The notes under the pieces are model-generated. The model was given only the letters and a program-made list of their open reading frames with translations. It was not told the origin of the DNA and made no database searches. This document shows positions 1 through 11,627 of a stretch of DNA of 64,000 nt, piece after piece. The translations under genes were made by a program, and so were the position numbers. This DNA is from Euphorbia lathyris. Taxonomy: Eukaryota > Streptophyta > Magnoliopsida > Malpighiales > Euphorbiaceae. The DNA is taken from positions 56,625,501 to 56,689,500 of the forward strand of contig NC_088918.1 of NCBI RefSeq assembly GCF_963576675.1. The letters run 5' to 3'. How positions within the stretch are numbered: the first letter of the stretch is position 1; every line of letters begins with the position of its first letter.

Positions 1-641
1 TTTTTTTGTTTATTTTATTTTTGTTTTTGTTAATGCAAAACAAACTGTAAGTGCGGGGTTGCACGGCCCTCCGCGTGATTAAAATGACGTGTATTCCAAA
101 GACGTCGCAGCAGAAAGGAAAACAAAAACAAAATGAAAAATAAAGAGGGAATTAAAGAGAAACAAGGACCGTATAGGTCTGTTCTTACGCGAGGCGTACC
201 TAAGGGAACGCTCCGCATAAGAGGTGTATTTTGTGTGAGTTTTGGGCAGAGACTCGGATACGCGGGGCGTGCCCAAAGAGACGTTCCACGTAGACCGAGG
301 AGAAAGCCGTTATTGATTGGACAAGGTGGGTCATGCAGGGCGTAGGCAGGGGTACGCCTCCGCGTAAACCTTATTAATGCACACAAAAACAGGAAAAACG
401 AACACGTAAATAACGAGTCAGTGCAAAATAAAATAGAAGGGCGGAAAATAAACGAACAAAACACAAAATAGAGACCGAAGAAAAGAGATATATATATGAA
501 GACAATAAAAACACCAAATAGAAACAGGAAACGGAAAACATAAAAAACCGAAATGTAAAAACTCAGAAATTACAAAAAAAAGAAAACACAAGGACAAAAA
601 ATCATAAAAACATAAAAACCGAAAACAAAAACATAAAGAAA
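1..641 (-). other. R1 3' noncoding region
   Basis: No credible coding sequence. The DNA is A-rich on the plus strand next to the accessory ORF. It contains three inverted motif modules (187-365) and, near the window start, a block that includes TAAGTGCGGGGTTGCACG. That block recurs at about 14750 (R2) and, in reverse complement, at about 36890 (R3). The 3' LTR of R1 would lie further left. Confidence 0.7.
187..365 (-). repeat. Three inverted two-box modules (R1, downstream of the accessory ORF)
   Basis: Modules start near 187, 259 and 334. Each has a box like ACGCGGGGCGT, 10 bases, then the reverse-complement box like ACGCCCCGCGT, with one or two substitutions per box. In RNA each module could form an 11-bp GC-rich stem with a loop of about 10 nt. 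R3 has three modules at the same place (36586-36763). Confidence 0.85.
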
Positions 642-1898
642 TTATAGCGGAGGCGGAGGAGGATGGCCATAAATGTTGAAGTGGGCGAAGAAGGTGTTGG
701 TGAAGGCGTCGAAGTTTTCCCGGTCCTCTCGCCTTTGGGCCTCGAATGAGTCGAAGCGAGTGGCGAGGGCGACTTGGTCCATGAGGCGATGAGCCTCCAA
801 GGTGTCGAAGCGGGTGGCGATGTTGGCTTCAAGGGTGTCAAATCGGGAGTTGAAGTGGGCCCGATCTTGCCTTTGGTTCCCCTCCAAAATGTCCAACCGG
901 GCATAGATCGATTGGAAGTCGGGGTTGGGTGGTGGGCTAAAGTTGAGGCCAAAGTCCGAGTCCCATTTGTCATCCGCTTGTTGTTGTCCAGCCCTCGAAC
1001 TTTCACCCGGTCTGGAGGGACGGCGTTTGAGGGTTTGGAAGGCATTTTTCTCCAAGGGGCGGGGGTCATAGTGGGGAAGGCGATCAAGGGCGGCGACGCC
1101 AAGAGCGGAGGCGGCATAGATGGTGATTAAGTGCCCCAACCCGAGTTTGGCACGCTTCCGTGAGGGAATTTGGTGGAGCATGGTGGCAACAAGGTAGGAG
1201 AGGTCGAAAGTAAGGCCGTTCTCACAATAATAAAGGGCAAGAAGCTCAAGCTTGTTGACCTTGTTGGCCTCGGATTTCCCCGAGAAGTAGTAATTGATGA
1301 AGCGATGGAGGAGGTAGAGGACGGGATCGCGGATGCTGCCCAGGTGGAGATTGGAGATGTCATAAGTGTCCGACCCGATGATGGTCGTCCAGAATTCATG
1401 GGCAGAGGCATCGGTGGGCCAATGGGTGATGCCGGGATCCATTTGTATGGTGAAATGGTTGCGGATCTAAGACGTGTCGATGGAGTGGGGTCGGTTTTGA
1501 AGGCGAAAGGTGAGGAGTGCGCCACCGGGGACACCATTGGAAGTGAGGGAAGTGTAGAATTCTTAGACCAACGAAGGGTACATGCGGTGGCGTGCACAAT
1601 AATGGTCGTGCCATCCGAGGGCATGAAGGAGATCCTCGAAGGCATGACGAACATCATAACGGTCGAGCACACTGGGGTCGATGTAGGGGAAAGTAATGAC
1701 GGTGGAAGAGGAGATAGTTTGGTAGGTGATCGCCTCCCTTTCAGTGAGAATGTGAAAGGGGGCGTTGTATTGGCAGGTGAGAGGTGGTGTTGCCTCTCGT
1801 TCGGGTGGGGGTGGTGATTGTGTTTGGTTGGAATGGGAGGAGCGGGCACGAGTGGACCGCGGGGGACGGTTATCGGCGAGTCGCTTACTTCGGGTCAT
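642..1898 (-). pseudogene. R1 accessory ORF (Athila ORF-1-like), broken by two stops
   Basis: A single reading frame of about 419 codons runs from an ATG at 1898 to a stop at 642. It has an in-frame stop at 1563-1565 and a second one near 1470 that changes a Trp codon relative to R3. The protein resembles the plant gypsy accessory protein of the Athila ORF-1 type; this is a pattern match, not a search result. Visible parts are a Pro/Arg-rich N-terminus, a central globular region with DFW- and LHRFI-type motifs, and a C-terminal stretch of repeated RFDxLEA-like units that should form a coiled coil, ending in a run of prolines. I see no signal peptide or transmembrane helix, so calling it an envelope gene would be speculative. 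The R3 copy (35186-36387) is better preserved. Confidence 0.7.
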
Positions 1899-2613
1899 GG
1901 TGAGAGGGAGTGAGTGAGATTAGGAGGGAATTAGGAAGTTGGAGTGAGTGTGAGGGAGGAGGGGGGAAGAAATAGGGTAGTTTATATAGGGAAGGCGTGG
2001 GGATCCAGGTAATTTACGAATTCCCAGGGGGTACGCGTGGCGTGAAGGGGCCACGCCACGCGTATCCCACCTCCTGACCAATTTTGGTCCAATAGGGCTG
2101 AGGCACACGGGGCGTGCGTGGGAGCACGCCACGCGTACCTTGGTCTCTGACCGAAAATGATTGGAAGAATGGATAGCACGCGGGGTGTGCATGGGGGTAC
2201 GCCCCGCGTGGAAGACGGTGATTGAATCATTTTTTTTTCGTTTTTTAAAGATATTTTTAATGTTTATGGGTTTTAATGGTTTTTAATTTTTATGGGTTTT
2301 AATGAGTAATTAAGGTGGTGGTTAAATGAAAAATTAATTATGGAGGGAGGTTAATTTATTTTTGAATTTGAAATTAAAGGAAGTGATTGGGGGGAGAATA
2401 GGTAGAGTGGGAAAATGGTGAAAGAAATGGGGAAATGGGGAAAGTGATATGAGTGGTGTTAGAGAGAGGTGGAGTGTTAGAGTGGTGAATAGGGGGTAGG
2501 GTGTCATGGGGAGTTGATTTTCGCAACTCCCCAAGGATACGCGGGGCGTAGCATGGGGAACACACGACCATTTATTTTCACTATGGATGAAGGGGACCTA
2601 AAAACACGCGGGG
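1899..2613 (-). other. R1 spacer between gag and accessory ORF, proximal part
   Basis: No gene. On the element strand this is the region just upstream of the accessory ORF. It carries inverted motif modules at about 2033, 2109 and 2178, a degenerate one at 2539, and half of another at 2606-2613 that was split by S1. A TATA-like run lies near 1982 (TTTATATAGG on the plus strand, read in reverse). The short GGGGAGTTG-type block near 2510 recurs in R3 near 34595. Confidence 0.65.
2033..2613 (-). repeat. Inverted two-box modules (R1, upstream of the accessory ORF, first part)
   Basis: Modules begin at about 2033, 2109 and 2178, each ACGC-type box, 9-10 bases, then the inverted box. A fourth (2539) has one good box and a decayed partner. 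A fifth starts at 2606 and is cut at 2613 by solo LTR S1, continuing at 4225. With the module at 4294 this makes six modules upstream of the ORF, the same number as in R3. Confidence 0.8.
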
Positions 2614-2931
2614 TGATAGCTCCCATTTATATAGGGTTTTTAGGATTAATTTAGTTTGTTTTCCCTTTGTTTCTATTTAATTTTAGTATCGTTTTATTAC
2701 TTTTTAGTTAAAATTAGTAATTTCCTTTATTTATGGTATTTTCGGTGTTTTTAGGGATTTTCAGGGACCTTTCGTGCATTTCCGAACCAGACCCAAGCCT
2801 ATTGGAGCATTTCCGGATCATTCAGGGACCATCAGAGCACTTTTGGGATTCATCAGGGACCATTAGAGCACTTTTCGGAAGCCCATGGACCTAAACAGAT
2901 AAAAGCCGGAGCCACAGTTCCTCAAATAGGA

Positions 2932-3016
2932 CCTGTCTCGGCGAGACATCACCTGTCTCGTCGAGACAGGCCCTCGTCTCGTCGAGACAGGCCTTGTCTC
3001 GACAAGACGAGGCGGC
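2932..3016. repeat. Palindrome array in S1, period about 20.5 bp
   Basis: Four units of the palindrome TGTCTCGTCGAGACA or close variants start at about 2934, 2954, 2975 and 2995. The spacing of 20-21 bp is about two helical turns. The array lies about 95 bp upstream of the TATA box of this LTR, in the U3 region. Confidence 0.85.
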
Positions 3017-3107
3017 TGAAATTCGCGGATCAGGGCCCTAAAAGCCCATTTAACACTTTGCAAATGCCATTTTTACCCCTGAGGCATTAGGGTTTCCTTC
3101 CTAACTC

Positions 3108-3115
3108 TATAAATA
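3108..3115 (+). promoter_or_regulatory. TATA box of S1
   Basis: TATAAATA followed by GGGAG, placed mid-LTR downstream of the palindrome array, as expected for the U3/R border of a plant LTR. The call is by consensus only. Confidence 0.55.
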
Positions 3116-4224
3116 GGGAGCTAATCCTAATCTTTTAGAGGGGATTAGCCACTTAATAAATTAGAGAGCCGCTAGGGCTTTCTCTCCTCCACAATGTAGA
3201 TTTAGCTTTTATTTCAGTTTTATTTTCCTGTTTCTAGATTAGGTTTATTTCAGTTTTTATTTTCTTTTGTCAAGAACGATTGATGGGAGAAGCTCCGCAT
3301 CTTCTATTTTTATAATTGGAATCGGCAAAACGGGTTTTGGATTTCTATCTCTTTCCCTTTCATCTTTTGCGATTATATTCAATTGAAGCTTTTTCCATTG
3401 TTCCTATTTTCCTATTGCTATGATTGGTTTGTCTATGAACTGATCTCCATCCAATTTGGGATGGGGATGAAATTGATTGTATGAATATGTATGATTAGGG
3501 ATCTAGGACCCTTGATTGATTAGTTTATGCATGCTTAATGCCTAGAAATTGTTAGGAACATGATTTATGCTAGAATGAACATTGATAATGATCAACTAGC
3601 CTGTTTATGTATATAATGTGCTTAATTCCTGTGACCCTGACATTAAATATGATTATAGATAGATGAGAACCTGACCATGGAATCGTCTATACCGAAATTG
3701 TGTAAATCTGACTTCGCTAGAGACCACTAGGAATGAGGCTTTGTGGCTGGGCTACGGCTTTAGCCTTAGTTGTCAATAAACCTAATGCTTTGCATGACCT
3801 AGGGTATATGCCTAATCAAGCTGTCACCCGAATGCATGTGAATAGGTTAGACAAATCCCGTACAAATTTGTCTTTCACTTAGGAGAATTACCTTCAATCA
3901 TTGGTAAAACATAAATCTGAAGTCCCTAAACCCATACATATGATTTAATCAAAGGATTCCTCAACCTATATTGTGCCATCCGTCAATTCACCTTCTACCC
4001 TGTCAATTGTTCACTTTATTTTGTTATCTTTATTGCTTTCAATTAGTTAATTACTTATCAAAAACCCAACTTTTATCCAACCCTCTAAACAATTAGATCA
4101 TTCTAGGTAGATTTGCTAGTTATAACTAATAGTCTTTGTGGTTCGATCTCGTGCTTAGCACAATATTACTTGTTGCGATAGGATACACTTGTCTTATTAA
4201 ATGCTATATATTTTACGAGCATCA

Positions 4225-4324
4225 CGGGGCGTGGTATGGGATACACCCCGCGTAACGTGCTTTTTAGCATCAAAACTGAGCAGAAGCTCATCTACGCGGG
4301 GCGTATCGGTGTGTACGCTCCGCG
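4225..4324 (-). repeat. Inverted two-box modules (R1, second part)
   Basis: This is the continuation of the module split by S1 (its target duplication CGGGG is part of the box) plus a complete module at 4294-4324. Both pairs are inverted with 10-base spacers. Confidence 0.8.
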
Positions 4325-4630
4325 CAGATGTTTGGATTAAAAATGGGATTTGTTTTTTCGTATTGTGGTTTTTATGATTTTTTTTACGTTTTGGGGTGTA
4401 TTTAAAAATGGACGAAACGATCTCGAAAGAAAGGAATGTGGGAAGTTTGTTTAAAAACCGAATGAAAACGAAAATAAGAACAAAATTTTTGAAGGAAGAT
4501 GAAGATACACACGAAGAAAAATAAAAATAATCTGAAAAACGTATATGATACATATAGACAAAGGGTTCGAAAAATGCAAACCGATGCTACGTTTATAGTC
4601 AGAGTAGCTCGACTTTCTCGGCGGGTGTGC

Positions 4631-6169
4631 TTATTGTAAGATATCCGAACCGGAGCCCGATGGATCCGAGCTGTGACTGTTAAGAAGAGTTATTGCTTGC
4701 CCGGATTCTCTATTCTTAGCCCGCGGGTTTTGCTCGGTATTGGTCGGGAGAGTTCCTAGTTGTCTCTCCTGTTGTTGTCGGTTCAAATGAGTCACTTGGT
4801 GACTCAAATCCCTGCAAAACACTTCATTATCGGCAAGACGGGTTAGAATGTCCTTTAACAAGGAAGTTACCGATTGGCCTTGCACATTGTTGGGAGGTTG
4901 GGCATTTCGACCGCCGAGGGCGCTTTGGGATTGCCCTAGCCTGTGCTCCCTATATTCTTGGTGGAACTCGGGTGGGGGCCTCAATATGTTATTGTTATTA
5001 CCGTATGACAGATTAGGATGTTGGTATCGAGGTCTCCACCCGTTATCGTTATTATTGTGGTGGTTAGGATAAGAGTTTGAGTTAGAGTTGTACCTTCGGT
5101 TACCTCCTACGTAACTTACGTTCTCGGTATCACCGACAAAAGGGGTGCCGGTGTTGCAATTTCTTCCGTCGTGATCACCACCACAATGGTTGCACATCAG
5201 GACATGTGCATCTTTGTTGAAGCTCAATTGTGCTATTAAGGCGTCTAGTTTCTTGTTCATCTCAACCATGGAACCCTTTGGAGCCTCCTTTTCCATCGCG
5301 AACGTTTGATGTCTCGGAGATCCGGTAAGCCGATCTTTTTGCCATTGAACGCTTTTTCTCGCGAGCTCATTGATGAGCTCATATGCTTCGCTTGCTGATT
5401 TCCTGAACAGGTCCCCACCTGCTGCGGAATCCACGGTAGCACGATTAGTAGGCGTTAAACCATGATAAAAAAGTACTTACAAGATCGTGCTTGGGGATGT
5501 CGTGGTGTGGGCAACTTTGAAGCAATTTTCGGAACCTCGCCCAAGCCGCATGAAGGGCTTCGTACTCGAGTTGCCGAAAGGAAGTGATATCATTGCGCAA
5601 CTTCACCGTCTTAGAAGGTGGAAAGTAATAAGAGATGAACTCCTTTTCGAGCTCGACCCATGATGTGATAGTTCCGGCTTCCAATGAGTGCAACCATTCC
5701 AACGCTTGGCCTGTCAAAGAGAAAGGAAAAAGTTTTAGACGTACAGCCTCAACCGGGACACCATTTTGCCGAGAAGTATCGCCACACATAAGAAATTTAT
5801 CAAGATGTTCGTTAGGGTTCTCATGAAGTTCTCCTCCGAATTGACTGAGTTGTTAGATCAATTGGATCATGCTAGTCTTTATCTCATATGTGTTGGCCGG
5901 GATGGCGGGGCGACGATTCCATTGTGATTTTGTGGTCTATGTGGAGCTAGGATCTCCATCATTGTTCGGGTGTCGTTTCCCCCTCCATTCGGGACGTTTT
6001 GTTTTGATTAAAAAAAATGAAAGAGTTTGTCATTTTTTGTTTTCTTGTTCACCGATGGGTTGGTTTCATTGTTGACGTTGGCCATCTTTTCTCTCCGAAT
6101 CCTACAAAGAGTTCGTTCAATTTCAAGATCAATAGGAACGAGAGTATCACTCCGAGATCGGATGTGCAT
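4631..6169 (-). pseudogene. R1 gag, frameshifted
   Basis: Gag should form the particle that packages the element RNA. The start is the ATG at 6169, in the same MHxRSxSD context as R2 and R3. The N-terminal part decays after about 50 codons, the capsid block resumes at 5789-5445 (GQALEWLHSLEAG motif), and after another shift the C-terminal part is open from 5434 to 4631. That part holds a zinc knuckle of form CX2CX3HX4C (CNHCGGDHDGRNC) and an Asn-rich stretch. The frame stops right after the AITL motif that precedes protease in R2, so no protease is encoded. R3 gag stops at the homologous codon, which points to a shared, inherited gag end. Confidence 0.8.
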
Positions 6170-6324
6170 AAACTCAAGAAGTAAACAAAGAAAATATGAA
6201 CAAGAAAAAATATTGTCAGTAAAAGTGTATATAAACAATTTATACAAAGATAATGCTTAGACTAACAATAAAACGTTTTGGACTAACAATAAAACGTTTT
6301 GGTCTAATATTGCAAGAAAATATA

Positions 6325-6344
6325 AATCCCCGGCAAAGACGCCA
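6325..6344 (-). other. R1 primer binding site (tRNA-Asp type), mutated
   Basis: On the minus strand the sequence just downstream of the 5' LTR is TGGCG-TCT-TTGCCGGGGATT. It matches the tRNA-Asp-complementary primer site of Athila/Tat elements (seen intact in R2) except for two bases. Confidence 0.7.
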
Positions 6345-7292
6345 AAGACTTGATGCGTGTCCGGTAGAGTGGTAAAATATGATGATAATAAGTGTGTGCT
6401 AGTGTTATGGATATGATCTTTCTAAGTGCTTTAACTCTACTAGACGCTACTACGTAGGGGCAAGTGTACCTCGTCGTATCAAGTAATAATCCGGTTAAGA
6501 CCGGGTATCGAATCCACGGGATTTATAACTACAAGTATTAAACTACTCGGTTTTATACGTTATCTAAGCGGTGAATACTTTAGTTTGGTTGGGTGACAAC
6601 TATAAACTACTCCTAAACTATGGGTGAGACAATTTTCATGTATTTCAAGCCCTCTTAGATTGATACGGGTGATGATAAGTTATAACCTATGATAAACAAC
6701 ACGAAATATATACGATTAATGATTTACTCTCGCAAAGACGACTATTTATAGACCGAACAACTCCGTGAGGTTCTAAAGTCGTGATTTCCCCTTAAGGCGA
6801 CTCTAATTCTTAGGATCAGAAACTAGGGCCCGTAAGTTCCGTGGCTCGTCAATTCCTACGGTTTCCGGTTTATCAACTCCGGTGAGGCAACACCTATGTG
6901 ATTCCTAATAGATTTCGGAGCTCGTAAACGTCCTACACAATAATCAATTATAAGTATCAGAACAAGCAGTAAACATCAACACGTATAGTGAAAATGGAAT
7001 CATAAATCATATGTTATAAATATGGAATACGAGAATACCGGATACAACCAAGCCTAGTACATAGAAAGAGTACAAGCTAATTAACAAGTAGAAAGGGAAG
7101 AAGAATCGGCCCTTAAGACTAGCTAACCGGACTCAAAGTCGTCTCTTAGGACTTGGAGGTGGAACTCTCGAGCTTGGTGAATGCGAATGGAGCAGAACTT
7201 CGGCGGAGTAACGGGAGGATTATCAAGCTCTCAAGGTGTGAGGAACTCTAATACATAGAAAATTGAATACTGAAATGAGTGCTAATCACTCT

Positions 7293-7300
7293 TATTTATA
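7293..7300 (-). promoter_or_regulatory. TATA box of R1 LTR
   Basis: TATAAATA on the minus strand, at the same place relative to the module array as in the R2 and R3 LTRs. Confidence 0.55.
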
Positions 7301-7364
7301 CATCAAGCTCGGGGGTAGAATCGTAAATACACAAGTTACATTATTTCTGCAGTTTTCCCATGAC

Positions 7365-7801
7365 ACGCCCCGTGTGGACAGGCAGGCGCCCCGCGTGTTT
7401 TCCCATTCCATTGACAATTTCCTGCATGAGGATCAGATTCAGGCCTGATGTCATAAACACGCCCCACGTGGATAGGCAGACGCCCCGCGTGTTTGCCCAT
7501 TCCGTTGATAATTGACTGTGTGTGGATCAAATTCAGACTGGTTGTCATAACCACGCCCCACGTAGCTTGGAGTGCGCCCCGCGTGGTTGAGCCTCTGGGG
7601 TTCAATAGCTTGAATCATGCCTTTGACGCCACGCACGGCTTGGAACATGCCCCGCGTACCTGAGCTTCTGAAACTTAGATTGAAGAATTGCTCATGTACG
7701 CCCCGCGTATAAGTGGAAACGCCCCGCGTACCTGAGCTCCTGAGATTTAGATTGAAGAATTGCTCCTGTACGCCCCGTGTATAAGTAGAGACGCCTCGCG
7801 T
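7365..7801 (-). repeat. Six direct two-box modules in R1 LTR
   Basis: Modules start near 7365, 7459, 7554, 7628, 7690 and 7770. In each, both boxes (consensus ACGCCCCGCGT as printed on the plus strand) have the same orientation and are 10 bases apart. This contrasts with the inverted pairs inside the element. Confidence 0.9.
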
Positions 7802-8042
7802 GTGTCGGTGGATTTTACTCCTTTGCTCGTCCCTTCGAAATACAATTCTCGAGAGCCGAGTTAGCTTGACGTTTATTTTTCCGAAATTAACTGAAAACAA
7901 AGGAAATTAATCAAAAGAATAATATTTATTTTTATTTTGTTATTTTATTAAAAACACATTATTTTTGTAATTAAACTCACTTATTTAGTCCACAATTAAA
8001 CCGTAATTCACGCTAAAAGATAGGGACGAAATGCCCCTATCA

Positions 8043-8599
8043 ACAAGTTATTAAAATCGGTTGCCTCTCCCTAATATTATAATTCAGCCAGCAGTACTGG
8101 CGGCCTTTGGGTTGTTGAGTAAACTCAAGCTCAAGGTCTTATGGTAACACCTGAATTATCGAAAATCGTTTTCATGAATATGGGGTAATACTTAAATTAG
8201 ATTATGATAATTGGATGGATAAACTCATGTTGTCATAAACTAATGGGCAATATGGTTGGGATTAATATGAACACATATTAGTTACTAATGTGGTTAGTAA
8301 CCCAATAACCTAGGAATCGCATTGTTGATGTGATTGATTGTACGAATCTACCTAACAAATGGGACTAGCTTGTTGAGTAAACTCAAGGTGAAATTTCAGG
8401 AGTTAGGATCCTAGCTCACTAAAGGATTTGTGAAATTCTTTGAATTAATATGGAGGGTTATTAATTTGGCAAAATAGTGAGAGCAATTTAAAATGAAATT
8501 AAAAGGCCTATAATTTTAGATTGATATACTTTAAAGAAAATGAATAACATACGTTTACTCTTTCTCACTCTCAAGTTAAATTAAAACACTCGTAAAATC
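8043..8599 (+). other. C1 leader, noncoding
   Basis: AT-rich sequence between the R1 LTR and the C1 gag start. No ORF or primer site is visible. It contains a partly repeated phrase (GTTGAGTAAACTCAAG near 8114 and 8373). I infer that it is the untranslated leader of C1, separated from its 5' LTR by the R1 insertion. Confidence 0.5.
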
Positions 8600-11500
8600 A
8601 TGACTAAAACCAATCTGCAAAATATACTTACCGATAACAAGTTGAACGGTTCAAACTTCACCGACTGGTATCGTAACCTCAAAATTGTTTTGAAGTTCGA
8701 TAAGATAGGGTATGTACTTGATACATCGATACCCCCCTACCCCGGCTGATGATGCTCCCATCGAAGAGATCGATGCTTACCAGAAGCATAAGGCTGATGA
8801 TGATCATGCGGGATGCATCATACTTGCATCGATGACACCAGAATTGCAAAGGCAACATGAGGAGATGGATGCCTATTCCATCATCGTGCACCTGAAAGAG
8901 TTGTTTGGGAAACAAACTCAGTGCGAACACTATGAGATATCAAAACTGTTATATCGTTGCATGATGCAAAAGGGCACATCTGTGATGACACATTGTGTCA
9001 AGATGATAGGCTTTATTACCAAGCTTTCTAGTATTGGATTCGCGATGGATCACGAGCTAAGTGTGGACTTACTTCTTCAATCCCTCCAGAGAGTTATTCA
9101 CAATTCATCATGAACTACCAAATGAATGACTTGCAAACCTCTCTTGAAGAGCTTACAAACATGCTCAAGACAGTTGAGCCCAATATGAAGAAAGACAAGG
9201 CAATATCAACTCTTGTCATAGAGGGATCAAAGAAGAGGAAAAGGAACTTTCCCAATCCTAAACATCCCAAGAAGGGCAAGAGGGCCATGCCCACTAAGGG
9301 GAAGCAAGTGAAGAAGCCCAAAGGAGAGTGCCACTTCTGTGGTAAAGACGGGCATTGGAAAAGGAACTGCAAGGAGTACCTAGCATCCCCCAAGAAGGGA
9401 AAAGACGGTGCTTCAACATCTGGTATCTTTTATATTGAAATAAATACAATTTCACAGTCTGAATCTTGGGTATTGGATACCGGGTGTGGATCTCATATTT
9501 GTATGAATATGCAGGAACTAAGTCGGACTAAGGAATTGAAGAAAGGAAGCATAAACTTGCGAGTAGGAAATAGAGCAAGAGTTGCCGCACTCGCGATTGG
9601 AGATTATGCTTTGAGTTTGCCCTATGGGCTTGTAATAGAATTAAGGAACTGTTTGTATGTTCCAGAGATGTCCAGAAACATTATTTATATTAGATGTCTT
9701 GTTGATGACGGCTTTCATATTTCAATAAAGAACAAGTATTGTGAGTTTTATAGAGATGGGATTTTCTATTTTTCAGGAATATCATTGAATGGCATTTATG
9801 TATTAGATGATAAAATTTCTGTATTCGCAATTGATACCAAAAGACATAAGCTAGATAATACAACTTACTTGTGGCATTGTCGTTTAGGCCATAAAAACAA
9901 AAGACGCATGCTTAAGCTACATCAAGATGGACTTATAGATTCAATTGATTGTGAATCATTGGAAACATGCGAAGCTTGTTTAAAAGGGAAAATGACAAAG
10001 GCACCCTTTAGCAATAAAGGTGAGCGTGTATCAGACACTCTAGGATTAATACATTCAGATATATGTGGTCCTATATCAGTCCAAGCAAGAGGAGGATTCA
10101 GATACTTCATTAGCTTCATAGATGACCATACCAGATATGGTTAACTTTACTTGATGAAGCACAAGTCCGAAGCTTTTGAGAAATTCAAATGCTTCAAGAA
10201 TGAAGTAGAAAATCAAACGAGAAAGAAAATTAAGATTCTTCGATCCGATCGAGGTGGTGAATATCTTTCAGATGATTTTCTGAGTTATCTAACTGAATGT
10301 GGAATATGCTCACAATGGACGCCTCCTTATACACCATAACACAATGGAGTATCCGAAAGGAGAAACCGTACCTTACTAGATATGGTACGATCCATGATGA
10401 GCATAGCATCACTTCCAAAGGCATTCTAGGGCTATGCCTTAGAAACTTCCCTCTTTACCCTAAATCGAGTACCAACTAAGTCCGCCAGTTCCACACCATA
10501 TGAATTGTTCATTGGTAGGAAACCTACTTTCTCATTCATGAGAATATGGGGTTGTTCAGCGTTTGTCAAACGCATAGCATCACATAAATTGGATGCTAAA
10601 TCTGATAAATGTTTCTTCATAGGATACCCTAAGGAAACTATGGGGTATTACTTCTATCACCCAGATGATGAGAAAGTAATAGTATCCAAGCATGCAACCT
10701 TCTTAGAGAAAGAGTTTCTCGAAGAAACACAAACGGGAAGCATGATTGAACTTGATGAAGTTCAAGAAGAAGAAACACCAGCTGAAACAACAGAGGCGAT
10801 AGAGGAACCCGAAGCAGTCCAATCAGATGAGACTCAAGTGCCACCACCTACTCGTAGATCACAAAGAGTTCGTGAACTCCCAATTAGATACGGTTTTCTA
10901 GTGGGAGATGATGAAGAGGTTCCCGTGTTAGACGATGAACCCGAGAACTACGAAGAGGCTCTCACCAGTCCAGATTCTAAAGCATGGCTTGAGGCTATGG
11001 ATTCTGAAATGGATTCCATGTACACTAACCAAGTGTGGACTTTGGTTGATCCACCCGAAGGGATAAAACCCATTGGGTGAAGGTGGATCTTCAAGAAGAA
11101 TACCGACATGGATGGAAAGGTTAGCACCTACAAAGCTAGGTTAGTAGCGAAAGGATACCATCAGAAACAAGGAGTTAATTATGACGAAACTTTCTCTCCA
11201 GTAGCCATGTCCAAATCAATCAGAATAATGCTTGCTATTGCCGCTCACTACGATTACGAGATTTGGCAAATGGATCTGAAAACAGCTTTCCTAAATGGAA
11301 ACCTGCTTGAGGATGTATATATGATGCAGCCTGAAGGTTTCACGTCAAAGGATGCAACCAAGGTTTGCAAACTTTAGAGATCCATTTATGGACTCAAGCA
11401 AGCATCAAGAAGCTGGAACAAGCGTTTTGACGAAACCATAAAACAGTTTGGTTTCGAACAAAATTGCGAAGAAGCTTGTATTTACAAGAAAGTTAGTGGG

Positions 11501-11627
11501 AGCTCAGTAGCATTTCTCATATTATATGTGGACGATATATTACTAATGGGAAATGACATAGCTCTGCTACAGTCGGTGAAAGTATGGTTATCAGGTAACT
11601 TCTCCATGAAAGACCTTGGTGAAGCAG
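8600..11627 (+). pseudogene. C1 gag-pol, first part (gag, protease, integrase, RT start)
   Basis: The polyprotein starts at the ATG at 8600. Gag has two 1-nt frameshifts (about 8749 and 9085). A CCHC zinc knuckle (CHFCGKDGHWKRNC) lies at about 9331-9372, and a protease-like LDTGCGSH at about 9475. A pre-integrase zinc region (WHCRLGH, then CEACLKGK) and the integrase start follow. From 9110 on, one frame is used but is broken by stops at 10142, 10337, 10427, 11078 and 11375. Several of these fit C-to-T or G-to-A change (for example CAA to TAA before HNGVSER). The RT motif YVDD is present near 11527. The frame is cut at 11627 by R2, with AGCAG (11623-11627) duplicated at 22631-22635. No function is expected. 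Confidence 0.88.

Larger units (their letters stand above)
2614..4224 (+). mobile_element. S1: solo LTR of a gypsy family, 1.6 kb
   Basis: The segment starts TGATAGC and ends AGCATCA. It is flanked by a perfect 5-bp duplication CGGGG (2609-2613 and 4225-4229), and removing it rejoins R1 sequence homologous to R3. It has no coding capacity. On the plus strand it contains a palindrome array (about 2932-3016) followed by a TATA box at 3108. The TGATAG/CATCA ends match those of the Athila-like LTRs here, but the body is a different family. The insertion lies inside one of the ACGCGGGGCGT boxes. Confidence 0.85.
1..8042 (-). mobile_element. R1: Athila-like Ty3/gypsy element without pol, 3' end outside the window
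   Basis: Read on the minus strand the order is 5' LTR (8042-6351), primer site, gag remnant (6169-4631), internal motif modules, accessory ORF (1898-642) and 3' noncoding DNA running off the window. Protease, RT and integrase are absent: the gag reading frame ends at 4631 and the next sequence is homologous to DNA just beyond the integrase end of R2. R1 lies in the leader of copia C1. The five bases after its LTR (8043-8047, ACAAG) should recur left of the window if this is an intact insertion. Solo LTR S1 interrupts it. The Athila/Tat assignment rests on the primer site, the gag type and the accessory ORF. Confidence 0.8.
6351..8042 (-). mobile_element. R1 5' LTR, 1.69 kb
   Basis: On the minus strand it begins TGATAGGGGC and ends ACGCATCA. 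The first 24 bases form an inverted repeat (GATAGGG with CCCTATC). It holds six direct motif modules (7365-7801) upstream of a TATAAATA box (7293-7300). It is homologous along its length to the LTRs of R2 and R3. Between the TATA box and the LTR end it has no ORF. Confidence 0.9.

Noticed and set aside
187..365. CRISPR array
   Set aside because: Repeats are short, degenerate and paired with fixed 10-base spacers inside plant retrotransposons. There are no cas genes and the host is eukaryotic.
774..1817. Plus-strand ORFs at 774-1130 and 1170-1817
   Set aside because: They are antisense shadows of the GC-rich accessory ORF on the minus strand. Similar shadows occur at 35033-35382 and 35758-36381.
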